NCBI GenBank assembly: GCA_026002875.1
Contig: BPGE01000001.1
Span: 3,162,001 to 3,226,000 of the forward strand
Origin: Bryobacteraceae bacterium
Lineage (GTDB): Bacteria; Acidobacteriota; Terriglobia; Bryobacterales; Bryobacteraceae
Reading direction: 5' to 3'
Length of the DNA stretch: 64,000 bases
The notes under the pieces were generated by a model. It saw only the letters and a list, made by a program, of their open reading frames with translations, made no database searches and had not been told where the DNA came from. Both the position numbers and the translations under genes were made by a program. How positions within the stretch are numbered: position 1 is the first letter of the stretch; each line of letters begins with the position of its first letter. This document shows, piece by piece, positions 27,050-36,256 of this stretch.

Positions 27050-28324
27050 ATGCGTGCTGCATGCTCCGTTGGCGTGCTGATGCTGTGCGCCACCCTGTCC
27101 GTGGTTGCTTCCAGTCCTCCTGCGGTTTCCGTCAATTTCCAGTCCGTCATCCATCCGGTTTCCGTTGAAATCCTGCGCAACGCGATAGAACAGGCCAAAC
27201 GGCAGCAGGCGCCGTTTCTGCTCATCCGGCTGAACACGCCCGGCGGCCTGCTGGAGGCGACGCGCGAGATCATCGAGATCATCGAAGCCTCGCCCGTCCC
27301 GGTCGTCACATTCGTGACGCCCTCGGGCGGACGCGCTGCCTCCGCTGGATTCTTCATTCTGCTCAGCGGCGACGTGGCCGCCATGGCCTCGGGCACGCGC
27401 ACCGGCGCCGCCTCTCCCGTCACGCTGGGCGAGCCGATGGATCCGGTCATGCGCAAGAAGGTGGAAAGCGATGCGGCGGCGGCGCTGCGCAGCATCGCCT
27501 CCCGGCACGGGCGCAATCTCCAGGCGGCCGAGGCCGCCGTGCTTCAGGCGAAATCGTTCACCAGCGAGGAGGCGCTCAAAGAAAAGCTCGTCGATCTCGT
27601 CGTGCGCGACGAGCAGGAGCTCTGGGCCCGGCTCGATGGATGGCAGGTGAAGCGCGCCGACGGTTCCACCGCCGTTCTCAAGACCGCCGGCGTAGCCCTG
27701 CAACCTTACGAACTGACGCTGCGGGAAAAAGTCGTCCAGGCGTTGGCCGATCCAAACCTCGCTTTTCTCATTCTCGTGGCCGGCGGACTGCTGCTGTATA
27801 TCGAATTCACGCAGCCGGGGATGATCCTGCCCGGCGTCTCGGGCGCCATCCTGCTGGTGCTCGGACTGCTGGCTCTTTCCGTGCTGCCGATCAATTTCGC
27901 TGCCGTGGGCCTGCTGGTGCTGGCCGTGGTGCTGTTCGTTCTGGAGGCCAAGATCGTGTCCCATGGAATTCTCGCAGCCGGAGGCGTGGTGTCGATGGTC
28001 CTCGGCGCCGTGTTGCTGGTCGAGGGCCCGCCGGAACTCCGCATTCACTGGGCCACCGCGCTCGCGGTGAGCATTCCCTTCGGCATCATCACCGTCTTCC
28101 TGCTTTCGCTGGTGATCCGCGCCCGCCTGAGGCCCCCGGCCACGGGCGTGGAATCGCTGGCGGGCGAAGTGGGCGTGGCTCAGACCGCCCTCGATCCTAC
28201 AGGAACCGTTTTTCTTCGCGGCGAATACTGGACCGCCACGGCCGACGAGCCCGTCGAGGCCGGCGCGCGGGTCCGCGTCGTCGCCGTGGAAGGCTTGCGT
28301 CTCAGGGTAAAACGCGCGCTATAA
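27050..28324 (+). CDS. NfeD-type membrane serine protease
   Basis: A 424-aa member of the NfeD family that is normally encoded next to a stomatin/slipin. The first residues are a signal or membrane anchor. The N-terminal ClpP-like serine protease domain has its nucleophile at S98 in AASAGF, and K136 or K137 fits the general base; this spacing matches the Ser97/Lys138 dyad of the archaeal PH1510 protease. Several transmembrane helices follow (about residues 235-340), and the C-terminal 60 residues form the small OB-fold NfeD domain. GGAGG lies 9 bases before the ATG, and a GATACT -10-like hexamer is upstream. It is followed after 21 bases by the slipin gene. It probably cleaves the hydrophobic tail of the slipin at the inner membrane. 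Confidence 0.9.
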   Translation: MRAACSVGVLMLCATLSVVASSPPAVSVNFQSVIHPVSVEILRNAIEQAKRQQAPFLLIRLNTPGGLLEATREIIEIIEASPVPVVTFVTPSGGRAASAGFFILLSGDVAAMASGTRTGAASPVTLGEPMDPVMRKKVESDAAAALRSIASRHGRNLQAAEAAVLQAKSFTSEEALKEKLVDLVVRDEQELWARLDGWQVKRADGSTAVLKTAGVALQPYELTLREKVVQALADPNLAFLILVAGGLLLYIEFTQPGMILPGVSGAILLVLGLLALSVLPINFAAVGLLVLAVVLFVLEAKIVSHGILAAGGVVSMVLGAVLLVEGPPELRIHWATALAVSIPFGIITVFLLSLVIRARLRPPATGVESLAGEVGVAQTALDPTGTVFLRGEYWTATADEPVEAGARVRVVAVEGLRLRVKRAL

Positions 28325-28345
28325 GCGCAGGAAAGGATAACTGCC

Positions 28346-29113
28346 ATGCTGCCTGTCCCGATGATTGTTCTCTTCATCCTCATCCTCTATCTGCTGTCGG
28401 CGGTGAAGATCCTCAACGAGTACGAACGCGGCGTCATCTTCCGCCTCGGGCGCGTCCTGCCGAAACCGAAGGGCCCCGGTTTCATCCTGGTCTTCCAGCC
28501 CATCGACCGCATGGTCCGTGTCTCGCTCCGCATCGAGACGCTCGACGTGCCGCCGCAGGACGTCGTCACGCGCGACAACGTCACCGTGAAGGTGAACGCC
28601 GTCGTCTTCTTCCGCGTCGTCGACCCGCAGAAGGCCGTGCTCGAGGTGTCCAACTATCTCTACGCCACTTCGCAGCTCGCGCAGACGACGCTGCGGAGCA
28701 TCCTGGGCGAAGTCGAGCTCGACGAGCTGCTCAGCCAGCGCGAAAAACTCAACATGCGCCTGCAGTCCGTGCTCGATCAGGATACGGATCCCTGGGGCGT
28801 CAAGGTCGTCAAGGTGGAAGTCAAACAGGTCGACCTGCCTGACATGATGGTCCGCGCCATCGCCCGCCAGGCCGAGGCCGAACGCGAGCGCCGCGCCAAG
28901 ATCATCCACGCCGATGGCGAGTACGCCGCCGCCGAGAAGCTCGCCATGGCCGCCGCCACCATCCAGAAAGAGCCGGTGGCCATCCAGCTCCGCTACCTGC
29001 AGACGCTCATCGAGATCGGCTCGGAAAAGAACACCACGGTGGTCTTTCCCCTGCCCATCGACATCATTTCCGGCGTCAAGAAGGTCCTCGAATCGGGCAG
29101 GAACGAGGGCTGA
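28346..29113 (+). CDS. Slipin/stomatin (SPFH/band-7) protein
   Basis: A 255-aa SPFH-domain protein. The N-terminal hydrophobic segment (residues 1-20) anchors it in the inner membrane. The band-7 domain then runs from [12 protein letters not shown] to about residue 190, and a helical coiled-coil region rich in Ala, Glu and Arg follows ([13 protein letters not shown]). Length and motif order match prokaryotic slipins. The AGGAAAGGA ribosome binding site sits 10 bases upstream. The partner is the NfeD protease encoded immediately upstream. The two likely assemble into membrane microdomain complexes. Confidence 0.92.
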   Translation: MLPVPMIVLFILILYLLSAVKILNEYERGVIFRLGRVLPKPKGPGFILVFQPIDRMVRVSLRIETLDVPPQDVVTRDNVTVKVNAVVFFRVVDPQKAVLEVSNYLYATSQLAQTTLRSILGEVELDELLSQREKLNMRLQSVLDQDTDPWGVKVVKVEVKQVDLPDMMVRAIARQAEAERERRAKIIHADGEYAAAEKLAMAAATIQKEPVAIQLRYLQTLIEIGSEKNTTVVFPLPIDIISGVKKVLESGRNEG

Positions 29114-29154
29114 GACGCCTCGCCCGGCCGCCGGTCTCCGTGCCTCCCGGCCGG

Positions 29155-29160
29155 TACAAT
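29155..29160 (+). promoter_or_regulatory. Candidate -10 before the outer-membrane-like gene
   Basis: TACAAT lies 23 bases before the ATG at 29184, with no clear -35. Confidence 0.35.
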
Positions 29161-29183
29161 AGAGAGCAGATCCCCTTCCTGCC

Positions 29184-29921
29184 ATGCGGTTGCTTCCTGG
29201 ATTCCTGTTCGTTCTCTGTGTCTCCGCCAGCCTGCTTTCCGCTTCCCCGCCCCACGACCCCGACGAAGGCACGCTGGCAAGCGGTGCGCCTCGCATCCCG
29301 GAACCCATGGTGTACGATCTCGTACGCCCTCTGGGAGCGGTAAAAGGCGAGCTGGAGATCAACTCGCTGTTCCTCCGCCCGCTGCGGCGCGGCCGCTCTC
29401 TGGAATGGGCGCCCGAAATCGAGTACACCTTCGCCCGCGGCTACGGCTTCGAGCTGGAAGTGCCGATGGAAGGCAGCCGGCAGGAGAGCTGGAAGGCCGC
29501 CCTCCAGGGCACTCTCGGCCTCACGCATCAGGGCAAGACCATTCACGGGTGGCAGGCTCTCAGTGAACGATGGCGCCTCGAAGACCGCGGCAAAATCGAT
29601 CTGCTGTACCTCACCGGCACGCGCTGGCACAACCGCTGGTCGACTTTCACCATGCTGGGCCCCCGTCTGGAAACGGAGCACGGGCGCCACCGCGGCGGCC
29701 TCGTCTGGAACCAGAGCGTCTTCTATCACCAGTCGAAGAAGCTCAACCTCGGGCTGGAGTCGAACTGGGCTTCTCCCGCCGCCGGCAGCGGTTACTGGCT
29801 GGCGGTGCCGCAGTTGACCTGGCGCAAGTCCCGCTACAACATCCAGCTCGGCGCCGGCAGCCGCATCGCCGAGAAACGGGTCAAGCCTGTCGCCGCATGG
29901 CGTATCAGCCGCGAATTCTGA
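29184..29921 (+). CDS. Putative outer-membrane beta-barrel or porin-like protein
   Basis: Not recognised as a named family. The 245-aa product has a signal peptide (about residues 1-20, ending SLLSAS). After a proline-rich linker it shows alternating amphipathic strands with many aromatic residues (FARGYGFELEV, LLYLTGTRWH, YWLAVPQLTWRKS) and ends in a strand with a terminal phenylalanine (WRISREF). That pattern suggests a beta-barrel outer-membrane protein, perhaps a small transporter or a surface-exposed component. It is monocistronic, 70 bases after the slipin gene and 150 bases before a thioredoxin-like gene. Confidence 0.5.
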   Translation: MRLLPGFLFVLCVSASLLSASPPHDPDEGTLASGAPRIPEPMVYDLVRPLGAVKGELEINSLFLRPLRRGRSLEWAPEIEYTFARGYGFELEVPMEGSRQESWKAALQGTLGLTHQGKTIHGWQALSERWRLEDRGKIDLLYLTGTRWHNRWSTFTMLGPRLETEHGRHRGGLVWNQSVFYHQSKKLNLGLESNWASPAAGSGYWLAVPQLTWRKSRYNIQLGAGSRIAEKRVKPVAAWRISREF

Positions 29922-30071
29922 GCCCGGGACCCCTCCGGCTCGACACGGTTTTCATCGTCCTGTGACAGACGGCCCGGCAGCCGGACGCTAAACTGAAAGT
30001 TTGAACCCGCCGGGCGCTGGAAACGATCTGCCAGCGTCGCCGGTTCATTCCTTTCACTGGAGTCGATCCCC

Positions 30072-30635
30072 ATGGCGCTGACCGAATCAACGATGAAAGA
30101 GCTGGGCTCCGCCCTGCCCCAGTTCACGCTCCCCGATGTGGTTTCCGGCCGGATGGTTTCGCCCGCGGACTACGCGGACCGCAAGGCGCTGCTGGTCATG
30201 TTCATCTGCCGCCACTGCCCGTACGTGAAGCACGTCGAGCAGGAACTGGCCCGCATCGGCCGCGATTACGCGGACAAGCCTCTCGGCATCATCGCCATCT
30301 CCTCCAACGACGCCGTCCAGTACCCCGATGACGCGCCGGAAAGCCTGAAGGAACAGGCCCTGCAGCTCGGCTTCGTCTTCCCGTACTGCTTCGATGAAAC
30401 GCAGGAAGTGGCCCGCGCCTTCCAGGCCGCCTGCACGCCGGACTTCTTCCTGTACGATGCGGAGCGCAAGCTCGTCTACCGCGGCCAGCTCGATGACAGC
30501 CGCCCGGGCAACGGAAAGCCGGTCACGGGACGCGACCTGCGCACCGCCATCGACGCTGTTCTGGAAGGCAGGCCCGTCGCCACGGATCAGCGTCCCAGCG
30601 CCGGCTGCAACATCAAATGGAAAGCAGCGCGCTGA
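30072..30635 (+). CDS. Thioredoxin-fold (AhpC/TSA-type) protein
   Basis: A 187-aa thioredoxin-like protein without a signal peptide. The active-site motif CRHC is at residues 46-49 (MFICRHCPYVK), and PDFFLY at about residue 130 carries the cis-proline. The short proline-rich DVVSGRMVSPADYADRK start and the CxxC are typical of a cytoplasmic redox-family that includes peroxiredoxin-like proteins of unknown substrate. The start is preceded by CTGGAG ten bases upstream. There is no linked disulfide partner. Confidence 0.85.
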   Translation: MALTESTMKELGSALPQFTLPDVVSGRMVSPADYADRKALLVMFICRHCPYVKHVEQELARIGRDYADKPLGIIAISSNDAVQYPDDAPESLKEQALQLGFVFPYCFDETQEVARAFQAACTPDFFLYDAERKLVYRGQLDDSRPGNGKPVTGRDLRTAIDAVLEGRPVATDQRPSAGCNIKWKAAR

Positions 30636-30716
30636 CCGTGCGTGCGGTCTGGGGTTCTCCGGCTCGTTCGCGCTATGATGAAAGAACCGTCATCACCGTA
30701 ACGGGGCAGACAAGTT

Positions 30717-31823
30717 GTGAGCTTGACAATTGGAACGCCGGTTGAGGCTTGCGGCGAGATTCTGAAGAACGCCGGCGCGTGGTTCCTGTGTTCCGGCATT
30801 CAGGAACCAGGCGGCGGAGTCGCCCGCTATCACTGCATCGCCGAGCGCCGCAACGCCCGCGTCTCGACGGAGATCACCGGGTATGCCGTCTCGGTCCTGC
30901 TGGAGCTGCATGATCGCACCGGAGAGGATCGCTACCTGGCTGCCGCCCGGCGGGCAGGGGACTTCCTCTGCTCTGCCTGGGACGAACGGGCCGGCGCGAT
31001 GCCGTTCGAATGGAGTCCCGATGGCGACGCTCCGCCGTTGAGTTACTTCTTCGACAACGGCATCATCGCCCGGGGGCTGCTGCGGCTATGGCGCGCCTGC
31101 GGCGATGACCGCTACCGCCGGACCGCCGAGCTGTGCGCGGACTCCATGCTGCGCGACTTCCTCAACTCGCACGATATCCACCCCATCCTGATGCTGCCTT
31201 CGAAGCAGCCGATGGAACGCGACAGCCGGTGGTCCCGTTCCGGGGGCTGCTACCAGCTGAAATCCGCGCTCGCGTGGCTGGAGCTGACCGAACTCAGCGG
31301 CGACAGGCAGCTCGCCCGCGCTTTCGGCAAGGCGCTGGACTTCGCTCTCTCGACGCACGAATCCTTCCTCGATGCGGCCAGCGACGACCACGCCCGCATG
31401 GATCGTCTGCACGCGTATTGTTACTTCCTCGAGGCGCTGCTCGCCATGCCGGACACGCACCGCATGCGCGAAGCCCTGCGCAGCGGCATCGCCCGCACCG
31501 CGGCCGAACTGCGCCGCATCCGGCCCCTGTTCGAGCGCTCCGACGTGAACGCCCAGCTCCTGCGCGTGCGGCTCTGGGCTGATGCAGCCGGCGTCGCTCC
31601 CCTGGACGAGGCCGCGGCTGCAGAGGAGGCGCGCCAGGCCGCTTCGTATCAGATGGCCTCGGACAATCCCTGCGTCGACGGGGGATTCAATTTCGGTTCG
31701 CGCGAGGGCGTCCTGACCGACTACGCCAACCCTGTCTCGACGGCCTTCTGCCTCCAGGCCCTGGCAATGTGGGATGAATACGCCTCCGGCGGCCTGAAAA
31801 CTCACTGGCACAGGCTTGTCTGA
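30717..31823 (+). CDS. Putative alpha/alpha-toroid carbohydrate-acting protein
   Basis: A 368-aa protein of unknown function with a GTG start at 30717 and a weak ribosome binding site. The sequence consists of amphipathic helix pairs with repeated 'YFFDNGIIARGLLRLW' and 'CYQLKSALAWLELTEL' motifs. They resemble the six-hairpin toroid fold of glycoside hydrolase and epimerase families (GH88/AGE-like), and this is only a fold-level guess. It has no signal peptide. The downstream glycosyltransferase gene starts within its last codons (TTG at 31816), indicating a two-gene operon and supporting a role in glycan metabolism. Confidence 0.55.
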   Translation: MSLTIGTPVEACGEILKNAGAWFLCSGIQEPGGGVARYHCIAERRNARVSTEITGYAVSVLLELHDRTGEDRYLAAARRAGDFLCSAWDERAGAMPFEWSPDGDAPPLSYFFDNGIIARGLLRLWRACGDDRYRRTAELCADSMLRDFLNSHDIHPILMLPSKQPMERDSRWSRSGGCYQLKSALAWLELTELSGDRQLARAFGKALDFALSTHESFLDAASDDHARMDRLHAYCYFLEALLAMPDTHRMREALRSGIARTAAELRRIRPLFERSDVNAQLLRVRLWADAAGVAPLDEAAAAEEARQAASYQMASDNPCVDGGFNFGSREGVLTDYANPVSTAFCLQALAMWDEYASGGLKTHWHRLV

Positions 31824-34560
31824 CTTGCCCGCCGAGCGTCCCGTCCTTCTCGCCTTCGCCTCCACGTGGGAGGATCGCGCGGCGGCATTCCTCGATCGCC
31901 TGCAGACGGTTCTTCCCGGCGCCGACATCATCCTCGTCGCCGAGTTTCCGCCGCCCCGCGAGTTCGCCGGCGTCCGCTGGATTCCGTGGTTCCCGCGCCG
32001 CACTTTGCGGCAGAACATCGCCCGCATCCGCGATGAACTGCGCGGCTGCCGGCTGGCCTGGGCTGCGCTCGTCCTCGACCGGCTTCTTCCTTACTGGCCG
32101 ATGCGCGCCGCCGCGCTCTGGATCTCCCGCGGCCGCCTGCTGCTGTTCAACGAGCAGATGAACCACTTCGCCCTGCGGCCCGGAGACGCGCCGCAGGCGC
32201 TACGCTTCCTCCGCTGGAGGCTGCGCGACTGGATCCACCGCCAGACCCATCCGGGCGGCTGGCTGTACACGCAGCTCTGGCGCGTACGGCATCCACGCGC
32301 TTACCTCCGGCCGCTGTTCGCCAGCATCGCGCTCGCTGCGGGCTTCCATGCCCGGTTCTGGAAGTCCCTCCGCCGCGCGCCTCCGCTGCGCCTGCCCGAT
32401 GGCGGGCTGCCGGATGGCGTCAGCATCGTGATCCCCTCGCGCGACGGAAGGCCGCTTCTCGAAAAACTCCTCCCCGCGCTGGAACGCGAGCTCGGGCAGA
32501 TCCCCGGGGAAATCCTCGTCGTCGACAACGGCAGCGCCGACGGCACCGCCCGGTGGCTCGCTCAGGAGCACCCGGCAGTCATTGCTGAAATCAGCTCCGA
32601 GCCTCTCAGCTTCTCCGCCGCTGTGAACCGCGGCATCGCCCGCGCCCGCTTCCGTCATGTGCTGCTGCTGAACAACGACATGGAGCCCGAGCCCGGCTTC
32701 CTCGCTCCGCTGCGCGCGGCATTCGAAGAGGTGCCGGAGCTGTTCTGCGCCACGGCGCAGATTTTCTTCCCGCCCGGCAGGCGCCGCGAGGAAACAGGCA
32801 AAGCGGTCTGGCGCAGGAAACGCGCCCGCCCCGACTTCTTCGTCCATTGCATCGAGCCTGTCGAAGGGGAGAACCTCTCGCCCGTGCTCTATGGCAGCGG
32901 CGGCTGCTCGCTGTTTGACACGGCGAGGCTGCGCGCTCTGGGCGGGCTGGACGAGGAGCTGCGGCCTGCCTATGTCGAAGACCTCGATCTCGGCTTCCGC
33001 TCCTGGCGCATGGGCTGGCCCACGGTCTTCGTCTCCGCATCCCGCGTCGTCCACCACCACCGCGCCACGACGTCGCGTTTCTTCAAACCCGAGGAGCTGC
33101 AGACCTGGGTCGAAATCAATTTCCTGCGCTTCCTGCTGCGCGGCGCCGGCGATGCTGGCCTGTTTGGAGAGCTCTGGCGGACGGCGGTCGACCGCCTCAA
33201 CTGGCACGCCGCCCAGGAGCCGAAACGCCCTTGGGCGATGTTCGCCCTGCGCGCCGCCTGCCGGGCTTACCGCTACCTGCGCCCGCTGCCGCCCGCGCGC
33301 ATGGACGAGCGGCTGATCCTCGCCGCCGGCTCCGGCGCCATCGCCGTGTTTCCCGGCCGGCGCCGCGATCCTTCAAAACCGCTCGTTTTTGTTTTAAGCG
33401 CCTACACCCCGTGGCCGCTCTCCCACGGAGGCGCCGTCCGCATGTACAACCTCATGCGCCGCGCCGCGGAAGACTTCGACCAGGTGCTCATCGCGTTCTG
33501 CGCCGGCCATGCCGCGCCTGCGCGCGAAATTCTGGACATCTGCACCGAAGTGATCCTTGTCGAGCGCGAGGGGTCGCACCTGCGCCCGATGACGGACAGG
33601 CCGGAAGTGGTCGAGGAGCACGACGAGCCCGCCTTCCACGCCGCTCTGCAACTGGCGCTCCGGCGCCATCAGCCGGATCTGGTGCAGATGGAGTTCACGC
33701 AGATGGGCCTGTATGCGGACGATTGCCGCGGCGTGCCCACGGTGCTGGTGGAGCACGACATCACGCTCGACCTCTACCGCCAGCTGCTGGCCGAGCGCAA
33801 CGGCTGGGAGACCCGCCAGCAGTGGCAGCGGTGGGAGCGTTTCGAGCGCCAGCTCTGGCGCAAGGTCGATTGCGTCGTCGCCATGTCGCAGCGCGATGCC
33901 GCCATGATGGAGGGCGCGCGCCGCGTGGAAGTGATCGCCAACGGCGTCGACCTGGAGCGCTTCTCTCCTTCCGCGGAGGCGCCCGAACCGCGCCGCCTGC
34001 TTTTCATCGGCTCCTTCGCCCATCTGCCCAACCTGCTCGGTCTCGAAGCGTTCCTGCGCCGCGCCTGGCCGCGCCTGCGCGAGGCCGGGTCCGTTCTCCA
34101 CATCATCTCCGGCGCCAACCCGGAACACTTCCTCGACCTCTACAAAGACCGCGTGCAGCTTTCCCTGCGTGAGCCGCAGATCGAGTGGGAGGCCTATGTC
34201 TCCGATGTCCGCCCCGCCTACCGCCGCGCGGAGATCGTCATCGCGCCGCTGCTCGCGTCGGCTGGCACGAACATCAAGATCCTGGAGGCCATGGCCATGG
34301 GCAAGGCCATTGTCGGCACGCCCGCCGCAGTCAATGGCCTGGAGATCGAGCCGGGCGCCGACGCACTCATCGTTCCCTCGGTGGAAGCGATGGCGGACGC
34401 CGTGCTCGGCCTTTTCGAAAACCGTGAAGCCCGCACGGCGCTGGAACGCTCCGCCCGCCGCAAAGCCGAGGCCTGCTATGGCTGGGACGCGATCGCCCGC
34501 CGCCAGGCGGCGCTTTACTGTTCGCTGATCAACCGTCCGCCGCGCGCCGCCGCCTCGTGA
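31816..34560 (+). CDS. Fused GT2-GT4 glycosyltransferase
   Basis: A 914-aa protein with two glycosyltransferase modules. The first 195 residues have no named family but contain a helical, tryptophan-rich segment. The GT2 module covers about residues 198-445 and shows VVDNGSADGT, the metal site NNDME and VEDLDLGFR. The GT4-type module covers about residues 530-900, with ANGVDLERFSP and the nucleotide-sugar motif near GTNIKILEAMAMGKAIVGTP. The TTG start at 31816 overlaps the end of the upstream toroid-like gene by 8 bases; TTG 31825 is an alternative. It has no signal peptide or clear membrane segment, so it is probably cytoplasmic. Such dual enzymes commonly add two sugars in succession to an exopolysaccharide or lipopolysaccharide chain, but the acceptor is unknown. 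Confidence 0.85.
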   Translation: MSDLPAERPVLLAFASTWEDRAAAFLDRLQTVLPGADIILVAEFPPPREFAGVRWIPWFPRRTLRQNIARIRDELRGCRLAWAALVLDRLLPYWPMRAAALWISRGRLLLFNEQMNHFALRPGDAPQALRFLRWRLRDWIHRQTHPGGWLYTQLWRVRHPRAYLRPLFASIALAAGFHARFWKSLRRAPPLRLPDGGLPDGVSIVIPSRDGRPLLEKLLPALERELGQIPGEILVVDNGSADGTARWLAQEHPAVIAEISSEPLSFSAAVNRGIARARFRHVLLLNNDMEPEPGFLAPLRAAFEEVPELFCATAQIFFPPGRRREETGKAVWRRKRARPDFFVHCIEPVEGENLSPVLYGSGGCSLFDTARLRALGGLDEELRPAYVEDLDLGFRSWRMGWPTVFVSASRVVHHHRATTSRFFKPEELQTWVEINFLRFLLRGAGDAGLFGELWRTAVDRLNWHAAQEPKRPWAMFALRAACRAYRYLRPLPPARMDERLILAAGSGAIAVFPGRRRDPSKPLVFVLSAYTPWPLSHGGAVRMYNLMRRAAEDFDQVLIAFCAGHAAPAREILDICTEVILVEREGSHLRPMTDRPEVVEEHDEPAFHAALQLALRRHQPDLVQMEFTQMGLYADDCRGVPTVLVEHDITLDLYRQLLAERNGWETRQQWQRWERFERQLWRKVDCVVAMSQRDAAMMEGARRVEVIANGVDLERFSPSAEAPEPRRLLFIGSFAHLPNLLGLEAFLRRAWPRLREAGSVLHIISGANPEHFLDLYKDRVQLSLREPQIEWEAYVSDVRPAYRRAEIVIAPLLASAGTNIKILEAMAMGKAIVGTPAAVNGLEIEPGADALIVPSVEAMADAVLGLFENREARTALERSARRKAEACYGWDAIARRQAALYCSLINRPPRAAAS

Positions 34561-34574
34561 ACCAGTCCGGCCCC

Positions 34575-34997
34575 CTACCGCCTGCGCGTCCGGCCGCGGA
34601 CATAATCAGCCGTGATCGTTGAATACACGCCCCCGCGCGGCGTGAACTCTCCCGTCACCGTCATCTCCCGCGGACGGCACGCTTTCACGCAGTCGTCGAG
34701 AATGCGGTTCACGGCGTTCTCCTGGAAGATGCCCATGTTGCGGTAGGCGAGCAGGTACATCTTCAGCGATTTCAGCTCCAGGCACAGCCTGTCGGGAACA
34801 TAGCGGATCGTGATCGTGCCGTGATCCGGCAGCCCCGTGCGCGGGCAGACGCTCGTGAATTCGGGAGAGCTGATCTCGATCCAGTAATCGCGCTGCGGAA
34901 ACTGGTTCGGCCAGCACTCGATCTCCGGCAGCGGCGCGGCGACTCCCGAAGCAGCGTGTTCATCGGTATACAATTTCTGCGTTTTCTGTTTCGGCAT
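34575..34997 (-). CDS. queF: NADPH-dependent 7-cyano-7-deazaguanine reductase
   Basis: Reduces preQ0 to preQ1 in queuosine biosynthesis, using NADPH. The 140-aa single-domain protein has the thioimide cysteine C51 in TSVCPRTGLPDHG with D58, and the QueF motif ELKSLKMYL (from residue 74). In the B. subtilis enzyme a His-Glu pair (His96-Glu97) lies in FHE; the corresponding position here reads FQE (residues 91-93), so the histidine is glutamine while E93 is kept. The ATG at 34997 shares one base with the stop of the TIGR00300 gene (TGATG). It is the last gene of a four-gene operon. No other queuosine genes are in the window. Confidence 0.93.
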   Translation of the reverse strand: MPKQKTQKLYTDEHAASGVAAPLPEIECWPNQFPQRDYWIEISSPEFTSVCPRTGLPDHGTITIRYVPDRLCLELKSLKMYLLAYRNMGIFQENAVNRILDDCVKACRPREMTVTGEFTPRGGVYSTITADYVRGRTRRR

Positions 34998-36256
34998 CAG
35001 CGGTTCTCCTCGCGGCGGTTTTCCGGCAGGTGACGGTCGAGCTGCTCGAGAAACACGCCCGCGTCGGTCACCACGCCCACGGCCTGTCCCGTGCCCCGGT
35101 CGCCCAGCTTGGTCACGACGGCCGGATTGATGTCCACGCACACGGTCTTCACCCACCCGGGCAGCATGTTGCCCGTGGCGATCGAGTGCAGCATCGAGCC
35201 CAGGCACAACACCAGCCCCGCGCCGCGCAGCTGCTCCGCGTAAGCGTCCTGTGCGGCGTTCATGTCGGTGATCGTCTCCGGCAGCGGCCCGTCGTCCCGC
35301 AGGCTGCCGGCCAGCACGAACGGAACGCCCTGCGTCACGCACTCATACAGGACGCCCTTCTTCAGCACGCCCTGCTGCACGGCCTCTTTCACGGAGCCTG
35401 CGTGATAAATCCGGTTGATGGCGCGCATGTGATTGCGGTGGCCGTGCTCTTCCTGCCGCCCGTCGGCGAGCCGCACGCCAAGCGACGTCCCGAACAGCGC
35501 CGACTCGATGTCATGCACCCCCAGCGCATTGCCTGCGAGCAGCGCGCTCACGTACCCCTTGCGGATCAGGGACGCCAGCGGCTTTGCGCCCCCCGTGTGG
35601 ATCACCACCGGCCCGGCCACCACCACGACCTTCTGGCCTGCATCAAGGACGCTGCGGATCAGCGCCGCCGTCTGGCGCACCGCCGTTTCCACCTGGCGCT
35701 CGCTCGAAATGCCGTTCGACATGAAGGCGAACGCCAGGCGGTCGCGTTCCTTGGATTCCGGAATCACGCGGATGCCGCGCATGCCCACCACGATCTCGTC
35801 GCCGGCGCGGATGTCGCGCAGCCGCCGCGCCCACGGCTTGCCGTCCTGCCACACGATCACCGCGTCCATCCGCTGGTTCTGCACTTCGTGCCAGGCGCCG
35901 CCGCGCCGCACCAGCGTGCGGTGATTCGTCGTCGAGTAGAAATCCTCGGGCGCGCAGCGGTCGCGCTCCACGCGCGCGAACGCGGCGTCCTGCTCCTCGA
36001 CCGGCGCGCACCCGAGCGCATGGAGCTGGCTGAGCATTTTCTCGAACGACGCCCGGTCCGGCGCCTCCACCCGCAGCCGCAGCCGCGACGGGTCCGCGTT
36101 GGTCCGTCCGATATGAAAGTGCTCGACCTCGAACCTTCCGTGATATTCGATCACGGTGTCGAAGATCTGCTCCATGATGTGCGAGTCGATCAGGTGGCCT
36201 TCGGCCTCCACGACTTCCTCAAGGGGGCGTGATTCGGTCTTTCGTTTCGTCGTCAT
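34997..36256 (-). CDS. TIGR00300-family ornithine cyclodeaminase-like protein
   Basis: A 419-aa protein of the TIGR00300 group, whose archaeal members include an unusual ornithine cyclodeaminase and whose C-terminal domain is shared with LOR/SDH-type saccharopine enzymes and cyanobacterial ArgZ/AgrE. The N-terminal half (about 1-190) contains the family region EVEHFHIG and 'NHRTLVRRGG', and the C-terminal half shows a nucleotide-binding-like VVVAGPVVIHTGG. NAD+ is the cofactor of characterised relatives; the substrate here may be ornithine or a related amino acid but is unproven. The ATG at 36256 overlaps the methyltransferase stop (ATGA), and the gene is directly coupled to queF downstream. 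Confidence 0.8.
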   Translation of the reverse strand: MTTKRKTESRPLEEVVEAEGHLIDSHIMEQIFDTVIEYHGRFEVEHFHIGRTNADPSRLRLRVEAPDRASFEKMLSQLHALGCAPVEEQDAAFARVERDRCAPEDFYSTTNHRTLVRRGGAWHEVQNQRMDAVIVWQDGKPWARRLRDIRAGDEIVVGMRGIRVIPESKERDRLAFAFMSNGISSERQVETAVRQTAALIRSVLDAGQKVVVVAGPVVIHTGGAKPLASLIRKGYVSALLAGNALGVHDIESALFGTSLGVRLADGRQEEHGHRNHMRAINRIYHAGSVKEAVQQGVLKKGVLYECVTQGVPFVLAGSLRDDGPLPETITDMNAAQDAYAEQLRGAGLVLCLGSMLHSIATGNMLPGWVKTVCVDINPAVVTKLGDRGTGQAVGVVTDAGVFLEQLDRHLPENRREENR

